DNA of 64,000 bases from Chryseobacterium paridis (GTDB lineage Bacteria > Bacteroidota > Bacteroidia > Flavobacteriales > Weeksellaceae): positions 2,524,359-2,588,358 of the forward strand of contig NZ_JAENHK010000010.1 of NCBI RefSeq assembly GCF_016595215.1. The letters run 5' to 3'. The translations under genes and the position numbers were made by a program. The notes beneath the pieces are model-generated. The model ran no database searches. It saw nothing but the letters and a program-made list of their open reading frames with translations, and had not been told where the DNA came from. Each line of letters begins with the position of its first letter. The first letter of the stretch is position 1. Positions 1 to 9,707 of the stretch are shown piece after piece.

Positions 1-573
1 GACCGGGATCAATTTGCAATATTAGGCGCAACTAATATGAAGCAGTATGATTCAATGAGTGTAAAAGGAGGTAAAAATTACAATACTTTGAGACCATTTG
101 CTAAAAAAATATTTCACTTACAAGACAGAGGGTTAAAAAGAAAGGAAATAGTTGGCCGTTTTGTAGACACATTTATACATACATTTCCAAAAGCCTTATT
201 CGTCTATTTACCTATATTTGCATTTTTCCTATGGCTTTTTCACAGTAAGAAAAAATGGTGGTATTTTGATCATGGCATATTTACCTTACATTATTTCTCC
301 TTCATTCTCTTAAGCTCACTCATTTTCATTCTTTTCGGCCATTTAGTAAAAATGATACCGGATTATAAAATCTTCCAAACAATTTTCAGGTTATTTTATG
401 TTGTATTGTTCTTTTATACCTCTGCTTATTTCTTTATTGCTCATCACAGAGTATATGAAAGCAGTAAAAGAAAAAGTATTTTAAAAGGTTCTATTTTGTT
501 TATAATCAACTGTATCGGACTACTTTTTATGCTTATGATATTATCATATATTAGCTTTATCATGATGCACTAG
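1..573 (+). CDS. DUF3667-like integral membrane protein (5' truncated by window edge)
   Basis: Function unknown. The frame is open to base 1 with no stop, so the ATG at 37 is probably internal and the true start lies outside the window. The visible part has a polar N-terminal stretch, then the block HTFPKALFVYLPIFAF, a basic spacer and an aromatic/His segment (FDHGIFTLHYFSF). This pattern recalls the DUF3667 family, in which an N-terminal zinc-ribbon-like part precedes a four-helix membrane domain. About four hydrophobic helices can be seen, near codons 65-80, 97-115, 127-145 and 160-180 of the open frame. Its stop overlaps the convergent gene ending at 570 by four bases. The family call rests on pattern memory, not on a search. 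Confidence 0.7.
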   Translation, partial: DRDQFAILGATNMKQYDSMSVKGGKNYNTLRPFAKKIFHLQDRGLKRKEIVGRFVDTFIHTFPKALFVYLPIFAFFLWLFHSKKKWWYFDHGIFTLHYFSFILLSSLIFILFGHLVKMIPDYKIFQTIFRLFYVVLFFYTSAYFFIAHHRVYESSKRKSILKGSILFIINCIGLLFMLMILSYISFIMMH

Positions 574-902
574 TTGCGTAAAGACTTGCTTCCTCTAAAA
601 CTGGCTATTAAGTAATAGGCAACAAACACAGTTGAAAACTTAAGTATAGATGGAATTGCAAGCTTCAAATCAAAAATAAGAGCTCCAATCAATACCAAGA
701 CACCCATTGCCGCAAAAGACAATCCGAGTTTTTGTGGCAGTGTAAAATTGGGAGTATCTAAATAATAAGCCAGGCCCCAGGCAAAACCAAAAGCAATAGC
801 ATAGTATAAATCAAGACCGGTATTCAGGCTGCTTAAAAAGAAATAATTGATAAGAAAACTCACCACAGTCCCAATTGTAAAATAAATCAACGCTTTCTGC
901 AT
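570..902 (-). CDS. Small hypothetical membrane protein, 110 aa
   Basis: I do not recognise a named family. The protein has four hydrophobic segments (about residues 4-25, 31-47, 57-77 and 80-100) joined by short loops, and a basic C-terminus (FRGSKSLRN), as in a small four-helix inner-membrane protein. The start is the ATG whose complement ends at 902; no other start lies close by. It converges on the DUF3667-like gene with a four-base overlap. Nothing nearby suggests an operon partner, because the next gene (IcmF) is transcribed divergently after about 180 bases. Confidence 0.6.
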   Translation of the reverse strand: MQKALIYFTIGTVVSFLINYFFLSSLNTGLDLYYAIAFGFAWGLAYYLDTPNFTLPQKLGLSFAAMGVLVLIGALIFDLKLAIPSILKFSTVFVAYYLIASFRGSKSLRN

Positions 903-1049
903 ATAATAGTATATTCTGCAAAAGTAAATAAATTACTTATTATTTCTATGTATCCTATTGAGTAAATGGCGAATCTCAAAATCCACGAAAACACTTAATC
1001 AACTGAGTTAAAGAAGTATAAAGTTAAATCTTATGTTCCGTATTATTAT

Positions 1050-1057
1050 TATATTTG
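1050..1057 (+). promoter_or_regulatory. Promoter -7 box (TATATTTG) for icmF
   Basis: TATATTTG matches the Bacteroidota -7 consensus TAnnTTTG exactly. It lies 27 bases before the ATG at 1085. A TTG in frame at 1055 falls inside the box, so TTG cannot be the start if this box is used. No clear -33 TTG is visible upstream. Confidence 0.5.
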
Positions 1058-1084
1058 GAAATTCAGAAATTTTCTAGATTTTTT

Positions 1085-4000
1085 ATGGAAACCCAAAAAT
1101 ATACCCCTAAAAACAAAGTTAGAATTGTAACAGCAGCGTCATTATTTGACGGACATGATGCTGCAATTAATATTATGCGTCGTGTCATTCAGGGAACTGG
1201 CTGCGAAGTCATCCACCTTGGTCACGATAAATCAGCTGAGGAAGTTGTAAATACAGCTATCCAGGAAGATGCCAATGCAATAGCATTAACCTCTTATCAG
1301 GGAGGTCATAATGAATATTTCAAATATATCTATGACCTTCTGAGGGAAAAAAATTCTCCGCAGATCAAGATCTTCGGCGGCGGCGGCGGTGTAATTCTGC
1401 CTGAAGAAATTAAAGACCTGATGGACTACGGAATCGATAGAATCTATTCTCCGGACGATGGCCGTGAGCTAGGCCTTCAAGGAATGATTGATGATTTGGT
1501 TAACCGATCGGATTTTGCGACAGGAAAAGATGTGACAGCAAACGATCTGGATGCAATTAGTTTTGAAAATTCAACCAGTATTGCTTCCATTATCTCTGCT
1601 GTTGAAAACTTTTCTGATGAAAAGCCAGAGTTAGTAAAAGCGATTGACGAAAAAGCAAAAGATCTAAACATTCCTATTATTGGTATCACAGGTACCGGAG
1701 GTGCAGGAAAATCTTCATTAACGGATGAGTTAGTAAGACGTTTTCTTCGTTCCAATACAGATAAAAAAATTGCTATTATTTCGATTGACCCTTCAAAAAA
1801 GAAAACAGGAGGAGCATTACTTGGAGATAGAATCCGTATGAATGCGATCAATGATTCAAGGGTTTATATGCGATCAATGGCTACAAGAGAAAACAATGTA
1901 TCCGTTTCTCCATTTATCCATTCTGCATTGAATGTTTTAAAACTGGCACATCCGGATGTTATTATTCTTGAAACATCAGGTATTGGACAATCAGGCTCTG
2001 AGGTTTCAGACTTCGCAGATGTTTCCATGTATGTGATGACTCCTGAATATGGAGCTTCGACTCAATTGGAAAAGATCGACATGTTAGATTATGCAGATTT
2101 AGTTGCTTTAAATAAATCAGACAAACGTGGTGCTTTAGATGCATTACAAGCAGTAAGAAAGCAATTTCAGAGAAATCATTTACTATGGGAAAGCCCATTG
2201 GATGATATGCCGGTATATGCAACAAAAGCATCTCAGTTCAATGATCACGGAACAACAGAATTATACAACAGATTAATTTCTAAGGTTAACGATAAATTTT
2301 CAGATTTAAATTTGAATACTTTCGTAGAGCAGGAAATTACAGATGAAGTAACAATTATCCCTCCTAAAAGGGTTCGTTATCTTTCTGAAATTGTTGAAAA
2401 CAATAAACAATACGATGTTAATATTGAGAAACAGGCTGAATTAGCCAGAAAGATGTATCATATTGACGGAGTAAAAAATATCATTTCTAATGAAGCTTTA
2501 GATGCTGAATATCAGAAAGCAGAAAAAGACCTTCAACAGGAAAATATTGATTTCCTTAAAAACTGGGATGACACTAAAAAAGCATTCCACCAGGAATTTT
2601 ATTCCTATTTCGTTCGTGGAAAAGAAATCAAGGTTGAAACCTCAACAGAATCTTTATCCCATTTAAAAATTCCAAAGATTGCTTTACCTAAATATAATGA
2701 CTGGGGTGATCTTATTTCATGGAAAGGTCAGGAAAATCTTCCGGGAAGTTTTCCATTCACTGCAGGAATTTATCCGTTCAAAAGAACTGGTGAAGATCCA
2801 ACAAGAATGTTTGCCGGAGAAGGAGGTCCTGAAAGAACGAACAGAAGATTCCACTATGTTTCGGCTGAAATGCCCGCAAAGCGTTTATCGACAGCATTCG
2901 ACTCTGTAACATTATATGGACAGGATCCTGCTCTTCCACCAGATATTTATGGTAAAATTGGAAATGCCGGAGTTTCTATTGCAACCCTGGATGATGCGAA
3001 AAAATTATATTCCGGCTTTGATCTTATCAATGCATTAACGTCAGTTTCAATGACGATTAATGGCCCGGCTCCTATGCTTTTAGCTTTCTTCATGAATGCA
3101 GCTATTGATCAGAATGTTGAAAAGTATATTGCTGAGCATCAATTAGAGGCTAAAGTCGAAGCAGTATTAAAAGCTAAATTCGACGATAAAGGACTTCAAA
3201 GACCTCAATATAATGGTGAGCTTCCACCATCCAATAATGGATTAGGACTACAACTATTGGGAATCACCGGAGATGAGATTATTCCAAAAGAAGAATACGA
3301 AAAAATTAAAGCTCATACGATTGCTACGGTACGCGGTACTGTACAGGCAGATATCTTAAAAGAAGATCAGGCACAAAATACTTGTATTTTCTCTACCGAA
3401 TTTGCTTTGAGACTAATGGGTGACGTTCAGGAGTATTTTATTAAAGAAAAAGTAAGAAACTTCTATTCTGTTTCTATTTCAGGATATCATATTGCAGAAG
3501 CTGGAGCTAATCCGGTATCGCAATTAGCATTCACATTGGCCAATGGTTTCACTTATGTGGAATATTACTTAAGCCGTGGAATGGATATCAATGATTTCGC
3601 CCCTAACCTGTCATTCTTCTTTTCCAATGGTATCGACCCGGAATATTCTGTAATCGGACGTGTAGCAAGAAGAATCTGGGCAAAGGCAATGAAACTAAAA
3701 TATGGAGCAGATGAAAGAAGCCAGATGTTGAAATATCACATTCAGACTTCGGGACGTTCTCTTCACGCTCAAGAAATTGATTTCAATGATATCAGAACGA
3801 CGCTTCAGGCGTTATATGCCATCTATGATAACTGTAATTCTCTTCATACAAATGCTTATGATGAAGCCATTACTACTCCTACAGAGCAATCCGTAAGAAG
3901 AGCTATGGCGATTCAGTTAATCATTAATAAAGAGCTTGGTTTAGCGAAAAATGAAAATCCTCTTCAAGGTTCATTTATTATTGAAGAACTTACAGATCTT

Positions 4001-4432
4001 GTTGAAGAAGCTGTATATGCAGAATTCGACAGAATTACAGAAAGAGGAGGTGTTCTTGGTGCTATGGAAACCATGTACCAGCGTTCAAAAATCCAGGAAG
4101 AGTCTATGCATTATGAATGGCTGAAGCATACCGGAGAATATCCGATCATTGGGGTAAATACCTTCTTAGGAAAGGATGGTTCACCAACTGTTCGTCCGGG
4201 AGAAGTTATTCGTTCTACAGAGGAAGAAAAGCAGGTTCAGATAGAAACGCTTCACAACTTCCAACAAGCTAACCAGGATAAATCCGAAGCAGCTTTAAAA
4301 CAATTACAATATGCAGCCATTAATCAACAGAACCTATTTGGAGTAATGATGGATGCAGTGAAATACTGTTCTCTTGGACAAATCACCAATGCTTTATTTG
4401 AAGTAGGTGGCAAGTACAGAAGAAATATGTAA
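1085..4432 (+). CDS. icmF: Fused isobutyryl-CoA mutase IcmF (methylmalonyl-CoA mutase family)
   Basis: Adenosylcobalamin-dependent acyl-CoA mutase fused to its G-protein chaperone; the family interconverts isobutyryl-CoA and n-butyryl-CoA or related substrates. Domains run B12-binding (about 1-140), MeaB-like GTPase (about 190-410) and mutase TIM barrel (about 530-1115). Visible motifs are the cobalamin DGH triplet at residues 22-24, the P-loop GTGGAGKS near 203-210, an ETSGIGQSG switch-like segment and the guanine-specificity motif NKSD. The three-part order and length of about 1,115 residues fit IcmF, not a two-subunit methylmalonyl-CoA mutase. The frame extends upstream to a TTG at 1055, but ATG 1085 is preferred because a promoter box overlaps the TTG and METQKYTPKNKVRIVTA looks like a natural N-terminus. 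The gene is monocistronic and ends at a strong hairpin. Substrate preference cannot be read from the sequence. Confidence 0.93.
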   Translation: METQKYTPKNKVRIVTAASLFDGHDAAINIMRRVIQGTGCEVIHLGHDKSAEEVVNTAIQEDANAIALTSYQGGHNEYFKYIYDLLREKNSPQIKIFGGGGGVILPEEIKDLMDYGIDRIYSPDDGRELGLQGMIDDLVNRSDFATGKDVTANDLDAISFENSTSIASIISAVENFSDEKPELVKAIDEKAKDLNIPIIGITGTGGAGKSSLTDELVRRFLRSNTDKKIAIISIDPSKKKTGGALLGDRIRMNAINDSRVYMRSMATRENNVSVSPFIHSALNVLKLAHPDVIILETSGIGQSGSEVSDFADVSMYVMTPEYGASTQLEKIDMLDYADLVALNKSDKRGALDALQAVRKQFQRNHLLWESPLDDMPVYATKASQFNDHGTTELYNRLISKVNDKFSDLNLNTFVEQEITDEVTIIPPKRVRYLSEIVENNKQYDVNIEKQAELARKMYHIDGVKNIISNEALDAEYQKAEKDLQQENIDFLKNWDDTKKAFHQEFYSYFVRGKEIKVETSTESLSHLKIPKIALPKYNDWGDLISWKGQENLPGSFPFTAGIYPFKRTGEDPTRMFAGEGGPERTNRRFHYVSAEMPAKRLSTAFDSVTLYGQDPALPPDIYGKIGNAGVSIATLDDAKKLYSGFDLINALTSVSMTINGPAPMLLAFFMNAAIDQNVEKYIAEHQLEAKVEAVLKAKFDDKGLQRPQYNGELPPSNNGLGLQLLGITGDEIIPKEEYEKIKAHTIATVRGTVQADILKEDQAQNTCIFSTEFALRLMGDVQEYFIKEKVRNFYSVSISGYHIAEAGANPVSQLAFTLANGFTYVEYYLSRGMDINDFAPNLSFFFSNGIDPEYSVIGRVARRIWAKAMKLKYGADERSQMLKYHIQTSGRSLHAQEIDFNDIRTTLQALYAIYDNCNSLHTNAYDEAITTPTEQSVRRAMAIQLIINKELGLAKNENPLQGSFIIEELTDLVEEAVYAEFDRITERGGVLGAMETMYQRSKIQEESMHYEWLKHTGEYPIIGVNTFLGKDGSPTVRPGEVIRSTEEEKQVQIETLHNFQQANQDKSEAALKQLQYAAINQQNLFGVMMDAVKYCSLGQITNALFEVGGKYRRNM

Positions 4433-4451
4433 CAGGGTTACGAATAAAAAT

Positions 4452-4482
4452 AAAAAAACCGCAGAAATTCTGCGGTTTTTTT
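4452..4482. terminator. Bidirectional intrinsic terminator
   Basis: CCGCAGAA and TTCTGCGG form a tight hairpin flanked by an A-run on the left and a T-run on the right. It can end both icmF (+) and the convergent M16 protease gene (-). Confidence 0.85.
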
Positions 4483-4507
4483 ATTGGCTTATATTTAAAT
4501 ACAAATC

Positions 4508-7240
4508 TTATTTTTTATTAAAATCTCCTGCAAAAACAGAAATAATATTATTTTCAGAAAGATATTTTTTCAAAGCAGCATTCACTTCAGATAATTTCAG
4601 ATTCTGAATTTTTGTATTCTGTTCATCAAATTTATCCAATGAAACTCCAAAAAGAAGCTGAGTATTTACCAGGTTAACAAGTGTTCCATCAGAACCTAGG
4701 CTGGTTTTCCTTTCATTAGCATAACTTTTTTTGTTGGAATCAAGTTCTTCCTGTGTAAATCCTGAAGCCAGTGCTTTGTTAACTTCTTCCTTGATGGCAG
4801 CTTCTACAGCATTTCTTTTGGTAGGATTTAAAAAGGCATAATAATTCCATGAAGCAACATCATTCGAAACAGGAACATCCAGATACGAACCAACTCCATA
4901 GGAGATCCCTTCTTTTTCACGCAACCTCATCGGTAATCTTGCAGAAAGGAATCCTCCACTTCCTAAAATTTCATTAGCCATTACCAATGCCGGGTAATCA
5001 GGGTGGTCTTGTGACATTTTGAAACTTGAAGTTCCAAGGGCAACTGCATTTTCTTTATCAGGAGTGATGATATTTTTATCTTGTTTTTTAGTTTCAAAGA
5101 ATGTTGGTTTTACTTCAACAAATTTTGACTTAGCAGTAAATTTTCCAAATGTTTTTTCTAATTCCGAAGAAGCCAGTTTTGGATCAATATTTCCTATTAA
5201 AGTTCCTACTCCATTGGATGCTCCTATAATATTCTGATAGAAATCAACAACCTGGGCTCTGGTTACTTTTTTATTTTCATCAATTTGTTCCTGCAGGGAA
5301 GACACATAGAAGATACTTGTTTTAGGATATGAGGATGCTAATCTTTGCAATTCATTACCTGCGATAGCCTGTGGATCCTTCAGCTGTCCTTCCAACTGTG
5401 TATTTACTTCAGTGATTGTTTTTGCCAGCTCATTTTCCGGGAAAGTAGCATTCGTCAACATATCCTGTACGATTGCCATTACCTTTGGATAATATTGTTT
5501 GTAAGTATTGACTCCAATGATTAAATTCTGCTCATACACATAAGCGTACACAGAAGATTTCATTTGATCTAGCTCATCTTTTATTTGCTCTTTTGTTCTG
5601 GTTTTGGTTCCGGAACTCAATAAAGAAGCAGTAATATTTCCAATAGCTTCTTTGCCCTGAAGGTCTTTTTCATTTCCGATTCTGAAACGGAAATTCCCTT
5701 GAATTTTGTCTCCTTTTAATTCTTTATTGATAAGTCCGTATTTCATTCCATTAGAAAGTTTTCCTTCAGTAAGGTTTTTCTTAACATTCGCTATGGAGGC
5801 CTCGAAAGGAGCTGGTTCTTTTTCCAATGCTTTCCCTTTGTAATCTTTTACCAGATCTGCAATCTGATTATCTCTAAATTCAGTAGGGAATACTCTTTCC
5901 TCATTAGGAGAAGGACGGAAAACACCCATCGTACGATTGTTGTTTTTAAAATACTTTTGAGCAACCTTACTGATATCTTCCAGTTTTAGGTTTTCTACAT
6001 TATCACGGTACAGGAAATTTAATTTATAGTTTCCTGCCCCGATAATTTCGGTAAGATTAATCGCAAAATTAATCGTATTATTTTTCTGGTTTTCGATATC
6101 TTTAATCAGCTTCGCTTTAGCTCTTTTAAGATCATCCTGAGTAAATTGGATGGAGGAGATTTTATCCAGTTCTGTCCTTACGAGTTTTGTGGTTTCGTCT
6201 AAGTTCTTATCTTTTGGAACATCAAAATTAAAGTATACCATCCCCGGATCTCTTAAAACAGGACTGAATGTCCAGATTCCGGAAACTTTCTGGGTCTCTA
6301 CCAGGCTTTTATATAAATATCCGGATGGATCTGAAGTAAGAATCTCGTAAAGTGCAGATAATGCGGCATAATCTTTATCTGCATAGGCAGAAGTATGATA
6401 CCCTGCAGCTATAATTTGCTGGTCATTATTTCTCTTGATTTCAAAATACTTTTCTCCATTCTGCGCAGGCTCTACGGTATAAGTCCCTCCTAATTCACGT
6501 GAAGGTTTTTTGATTACTGAAAAATAATCAGAAATATATTTCAATGCATTTTTCTCATCGAATTTTCCAGCAACAATCAGAGTTGCATTATCCGGTTGGT
6601 AATATTTCTCATAGAATTTTCTTAAGGTAGGAGCTTTTACACGCTCGATATCTTCCTTGCTGCCAATTGTGCTATTTCCGTAATTATGCCATACATATCC
6701 ATTAGAAAATACGTTTTGCATCATTACTCTGGTAGGATTATTTTCCCCGATTTCAAACTCATTTCGTACTACAGAAAATTCTTTATCTAAATCAGTTTGT
6801 AAAATAGTAGCATTGATCATTCTATCTGCCTCCATTTGTAGGGACCATTTCAGGTTCTCTTCATTGGATGGAAAGATTTCATAATAATTGGTTCTGTCAT
6901 ACCAAGTAGTTCCGTTAGCCTGACCTCCTTTATCTGAAAGTTGCTTTTTGATATCTCCAAGGTTTTTGGTACTCTTGAATAACATATGTTCCAGCAAATG
7001 CGCCATTCCCTTTTCTCCGTATCCTTCATCTTTTGAACCTACATTATATACAATATTCACAACCATATTACTCTGTGAAGGATCAGGAAGTAAAAGTACT
7101 TTCATCCCATTGGTAAGAGTGTACTCTTTGATACCTTCTGTATTGCCTACAAATTTTGGAGCTTCTGTATTTTGTGCAAAAACAGGGTTGGTAGCTCCTA
7201 CAAAAAACAGGACAGCAGTCCCTAATAACAAATTTCTCAT
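4508..7240 (-). CDS. Secreted M16 family zinc metallopeptidase (insulinase/pitrilysin-like)
   Basis: Predicted periplasmic or outer-membrane-associated peptidase with two fused M16 repeats (910 aa). An N-terminal signal peptide is visible (about residues 1-22, ending VFAQ). The inverted zinc site HLLEH is at 81-85, and the third ligand candidate is Glu161, 76 residues after the second His, as the family requires. The first half therefore looks catalytic. The second half (from about 480) has the M16 fold pattern, including a GGFLSARLPMRLREKEG segment, but no second zinc motif. This active/inactive pairing is usual for the family. Substrate unknown; relatives degrade peptides. The gene stands alone, divergent from the PP-loop gene, and shares the hairpin at 4452-4482 with icmF. 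Confidence 0.92.
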   Translation of the reverse strand: MRNLLLGTAVLFFVGATNPVFAQNTEAPKFVGNTEGIKEYTLTNGMKVLLLPDPSQSNMVVNIVYNVGSKDEGYGEKGMAHLLEHMLFKSTKNLGDIKKQLSDKGGQANGTTWYDRTNYYEIFPSNEENLKWSLQMEADRMINATILQTDLDKEFSVVRNEFEIGENNPTRVMMQNVFSNGYVWHNYGNSTIGSKEDIERVKAPTLRKFYEKYYQPDNATLIVAGKFDEKNALKYISDYFSVIKKPSRELGGTYTVEPAQNGEKYFEIKRNNDQQIIAAGYHTSAYADKDYAALSALYEILTSDPSGYLYKSLVETQKVSGIWTFSPVLRDPGMVYFNFDVPKDKNLDETTKLVRTELDKISSIQFTQDDLKRAKAKLIKDIENQKNNTINFAINLTEIIGAGNYKLNFLYRDNVENLKLEDISKVAQKYFKNNNRTMGVFRPSPNEERVFPTEFRDNQIADLVKDYKGKALEKEPAPFEASIANVKKNLTEGKLSNGMKYGLINKELKGDKIQGNFRFRIGNEKDLQGKEAIGNITASLLSSGTKTRTKEQIKDELDQMKSSVYAYVYEQNLIIGVNTYKQYYPKVMAIVQDMLTNATFPENELAKTITEVNTQLEGQLKDPQAIAGNELQRLASSYPKTSIFYVSSLQEQIDENKKVTRAQVVDFYQNIIGASNGVGTLIGNIDPKLASSELEKTFGKFTAKSKFVEVKPTFFETKKQDKNIITPDKENAVALGTSSFKMSQDHPDYPALVMANEILGSGGFLSARLPMRLREKEGISYGVGSYLDVPVSNDVASWNYYAFLNPTKRNAVEAAIKEEVNKALASGFTQEELDSNKKSYANERKTSLGSDGTLVNLVNTQLLFGVSLDKFDEQNTKIQNLKLSEVNAALKKYLSENNIISVFAGDFNKK

Positions 7241-7349
7241 CTAGTTTTATTTAATTTGAATTAATTTTAAAAAAATTTCAGTCACCAATATATAAGACAA
7301 TTATATATTGCTAAATGTTACATGAAAACATTAAAAATATCACTATTTA

Positions 7350-8075
7350 ATGAAAAGACCAAAAGCCCTATTCAACTGGAGCAGCGGGAAAGATTCTGCC
7401 CTTGCATTATACAAGACAATAAATGAAAATAAGTTTGATATAACCTGTTTATTAACAAGCATCAATGAAGAATTTCAGCGAATCTCTATGCATGGTGTTC
7501 AAGTTTCTCTGTTAGAGCAACAAGCATCAAGCATCGGACTTCCCTTAATTAAAATGGAAATACCTAAAGAGCCCTCTATGGAGCAATATAGTGACATCAT
7601 GGAAAAAACTATGGCAGGATTGCAATCACAAGGTATATCCCATTCTATCTTTGGCGATATTTTTCTGGAAGATTTAAGAAAATATAGAGAAGATCAATTG
7701 AGAGCTATTGGAATGGAAGCTGTTTTCCCTCTTTGGAAAAAAGATACTAGTAACCTTATTCATGAATTTCTGGATTTAGGTTTTAAAACGATTATTACCT
7801 GCGTAAACGAAACTTATCTAGACAAAAGTTTTGCAGGAAGAATTATCGATGAAAAATTCATAGCAGATCTACCAGATAATGTTGACCCTTGTGGAGAAAA
7901 TGGGGAATTTCACACATTTACTTTTGATGGTCCCCTTTTTAAAAATCCCATCTTATTTGAGATAGGTGAAATCGTGAAGAAAACTTATCCAAAACCCAAA
8001 GCTGATGATCACAAAAATGATGAAGACTATGTCTTCTGGTTTTGTGACTTAATTTCAAAAGAAACCCTGCCATAA
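7350..8075 (+). CDS. Dph6-like PP-loop ATPase (diphthine-ammonia ligase family)
   Basis: Adenine nucleotide alpha hydrolase. The PP-loop SSGKDS at residues 11-16 binds ATP pyrophosphate, and the layout through about residue 220 follows the Dph6/MJ0570 family (MHGV, FGDIFLEDLRKYRE, CGENGEFHTF). In archaea and eukaryotes Dph6 amidates diphthine on EF2. Bacteria have no diphthamide, so the automatic name is probably wrong for function; an adenylation-dependent amidation or tRNA/metabolite modification is more likely. The length (241 aa) is normal for bacterial members. The gene appears monocistronic. A hairpin overlapping its stop may end it and the convergent decarboxylase gene. Confidence 0.8.
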   Translation: MKRPKALFNWSSGKDSALALYKTINENKFDITCLLTSINEEFQRISMHGVQVSLLEQQASSIGLPLIKMEIPKEPSMEQYSDIMEKTMAGLQSQGISHSIFGDIFLEDLRKYREDQLRAIGMEAVFPLWKKDTSNLIHEFLDLGFKTIITCVNETYLDKSFAGRIIDEKFIADLPDNVDPCGENGEFHTFTFDGPLFKNPILFEIGEIVKKTYPKPKADDHKNDEDYVFWFCDLISKETLP

Positions 8076-8092
8076 AAAAATATAGCAGGGTT
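8063..8092. terminator. Weak hairpin spanning the stop codon of the PP-loop gene
   Basis: AACCCTGC pairs with GCAGGGTT across a 14-base A-rich loop. There is no long T-run on the plus side, and the stem overlaps the 3' end of the coding region. It may act as a weak terminator between two convergent genes. Confidence 0.4.
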
Positions 8093-8102
8093 ATGTAGTA
8101 TA

Positions 8103-9512
8103 TTATTTTAATGTTGAAATTATTTCAGTCATTATATTAAATACCAATTCTATATCTTTCTCACTAGTTCTCCAATTTACAAATGCAGCTCTGATCCCTT
8201 TATGCTGATTGTAGAATGTTGGGGTCATAAACACCTTCCCTGTATTATTAAGCTTTTCCAGAAATTCATTAACCTTATCCTGATAAGCATTGTCTTTTAA
8301 AGTAAAGCAAACTGTATTTAATCTGACTGGTGCTAATAATTTAAAATCATTGCTGTCTTCAATATATTTCCCAAATTTTTGGGATAATAAGATATTACTT
8401 TCAACAATTTCCTTGTATCCATTTTTACCATAAGCCATCAACGAAAACCAGGCCGGCAAAGCTTTCAATCTTCTTGAGTTCTCCGGAAGAAAATTCAAAT
8501 AGCTAAAATTTTCCAGAGGATCTCCCAAGTAAGGAGCATTGGAATTCTGGAAAGTTTCCACTTGTAATATTTTATATTGTTCTTTTATAAAAAAGAGCGC
8601 GCTTTCGTAAGGAACATTCAACCACTTGTGGCAGTCTATAGTAATACTATCTGCAAATTCCCATCCTTCTACTAAATGCTTGGTATTATCTGCACAAGCT
8701 GCAAAACCTCCGAATGCAGCATCAATATGCCACCAGAAATTATATTTCTTTTTTAGTTCTGCTATAGCTTTAAAATCATCAAAATCTACCGTATTTACTG
8801 TTCCCCCACTTGAAATCAAAATAAAAGGCTCTCCGTGTAATTCCAAGATCTGATTTTCCAGGTCTTCCATACACATTGCCTCACGATTGCCTTCCATTGT
8901 TTTAACCTTAACAATATTACCACTTCCAATTCCCAAGAGAGATAATGATTTCAAACTTGAAGAATGAGGCGTTGCTGTGAGTATTTTAAAAGGTACTGAA
9001 ATACCGTCTTTCGCAATATCTTTTCCTTTTTCTTTCCCGATCCATTGTCTTGCTACTGCCAGACAGGTAAAATTAGACATTGTTGCTCCTGTTACAAAAC
9101 CTCCCAAAAAGCTTTGTGGAAGTCCCAAAAGATCAAGCATAAGTTTTATCGTTTCCAATTCCACGACCGCAGAAACATCTCCTTGCCCACTTGTAGATTG
9201 GGTATTTTGATCATAGATTGAGGTTAACCAATCCCCGGCAATAGAAGCTGGCGTAGCACCTCCAGTTACGAACCCCCAATATCTGGGACCTGATGATCCA
9301 ACAATAACAGGTTCAAATCTTTCATTAAAGATTTCTAATACTTTTTTCGTTCCGTAGCCAGACTCCGGCATTCCTTCTTCTCGGGAAGCTTCTTTTTGAT
9401 CAATCGAGGTTGGCCTGTCTGATAATGTACTTAGATAAGATAATCCTTGATTTTTTATGATATCTAATAGATTGTCAATTTCTGACCAATCATTTTCCAG
9501 GTATGTTTTCAT
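8103..9512 (-). CDS. PLP-dependent group II amino acid decarboxylase family protein
   Basis: Fold-type I pyridoxal-phosphate enzyme related to aromatic-amino-acid, glutamate and diaminobutyrate decarboxylases. Key residues seen are the cofactor-contacting HIDAAFGGF (about 262-270) and the Schiff-base lysine in DCHKW (Lys296), with an upstream TPHSSSLKS segment. The length of 469 aa is normal. Many Bacteroidota members are annotated as aspartate aminotransferase family or pyridoxal-dependent decarboxylase; the true substrate cannot be assigned here. The start follows a well-formed promoter (9533-9561). It is cytoplasmic, with no signal peptide. It converges with the Dph6-like gene and is transcribed away from the serine hydrolase lipoprotein. 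Confidence 0.87.
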   Translation of the reverse strand: MKTYLENDWSEIDNLLDIIKNQGLSYLSTLSDRPTSIDQKEASREEGMPESGYGTKKVLEIFNERFEPVIVGSSGPRYWGFVTGGATPASIAGDWLTSIYDQNTQSTSGQGDVSAVVELETIKLMLDLLGLPQSFLGGFVTGATMSNFTCLAVARQWIGKEKGKDIAKDGISVPFKILTATPHSSSLKSLSLLGIGSGNIVKVKTMEGNREAMCMEDLENQILELHGEPFILISSGGTVNTVDFDDFKAIAELKKKYNFWWHIDAAFGGFAACADNTKHLVEGWEFADSITIDCHKWLNVPYESALFFIKEQYKILQVETFQNSNAPYLGDPLENFSYLNFLPENSRRLKALPAWFSLMAYGKNGYKEIVESNILLSQKFGKYIEDSNDFKLLAPVRLNTVCFTLKDNAYQDKVNEFLEKLNNTGKVFMTPTFYNQHKGIRAAFVNWRTSEKDIELVFNIMTEIISTLK

Positions 9513-9532
9513 TGTTGAATTAATAATCTAAT

Positions 9533-9561
9533 CAAAATTATTACTTTCCATCTTAATTCAA
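9533..9561 (-). promoter_or_regulatory. Promoter of the PLP decarboxylase gene
   Basis: On the minus strand a TTG (-33) is followed after 18 bases by TAATTTTG, an exact TAnnTTTG -7 box. The box ends 20 bases before the ATG. Both elements and the spacing fit the flavobacterial vegetative promoter. Confidence 0.7.
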
Positions 9562-9707
9562 CTTATATAATTTACAGATTTTCTGTCATTTTACAAATAG
9601 ATGCCCAGTAACCTCAATGATAAATTTAGAATTTTAAACTTATTATTTTTCTTTTAAAATAAGCAATTTGCATCCTTTTTGATGGTGTAGCATAAAATAA
9701 CAAACAA

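Noticed and set aside
1055..1084. TTG start for icmF ten codons upstream
   Set aside because: The TTG lies inside an exact promoter -7 box, and the extra residues are not needed by the family.
1477..1851. Minus-strand open frame inside icmF
   Set aside because: Entirely antisense to the well-supported mutase; its product has no recognisable features.
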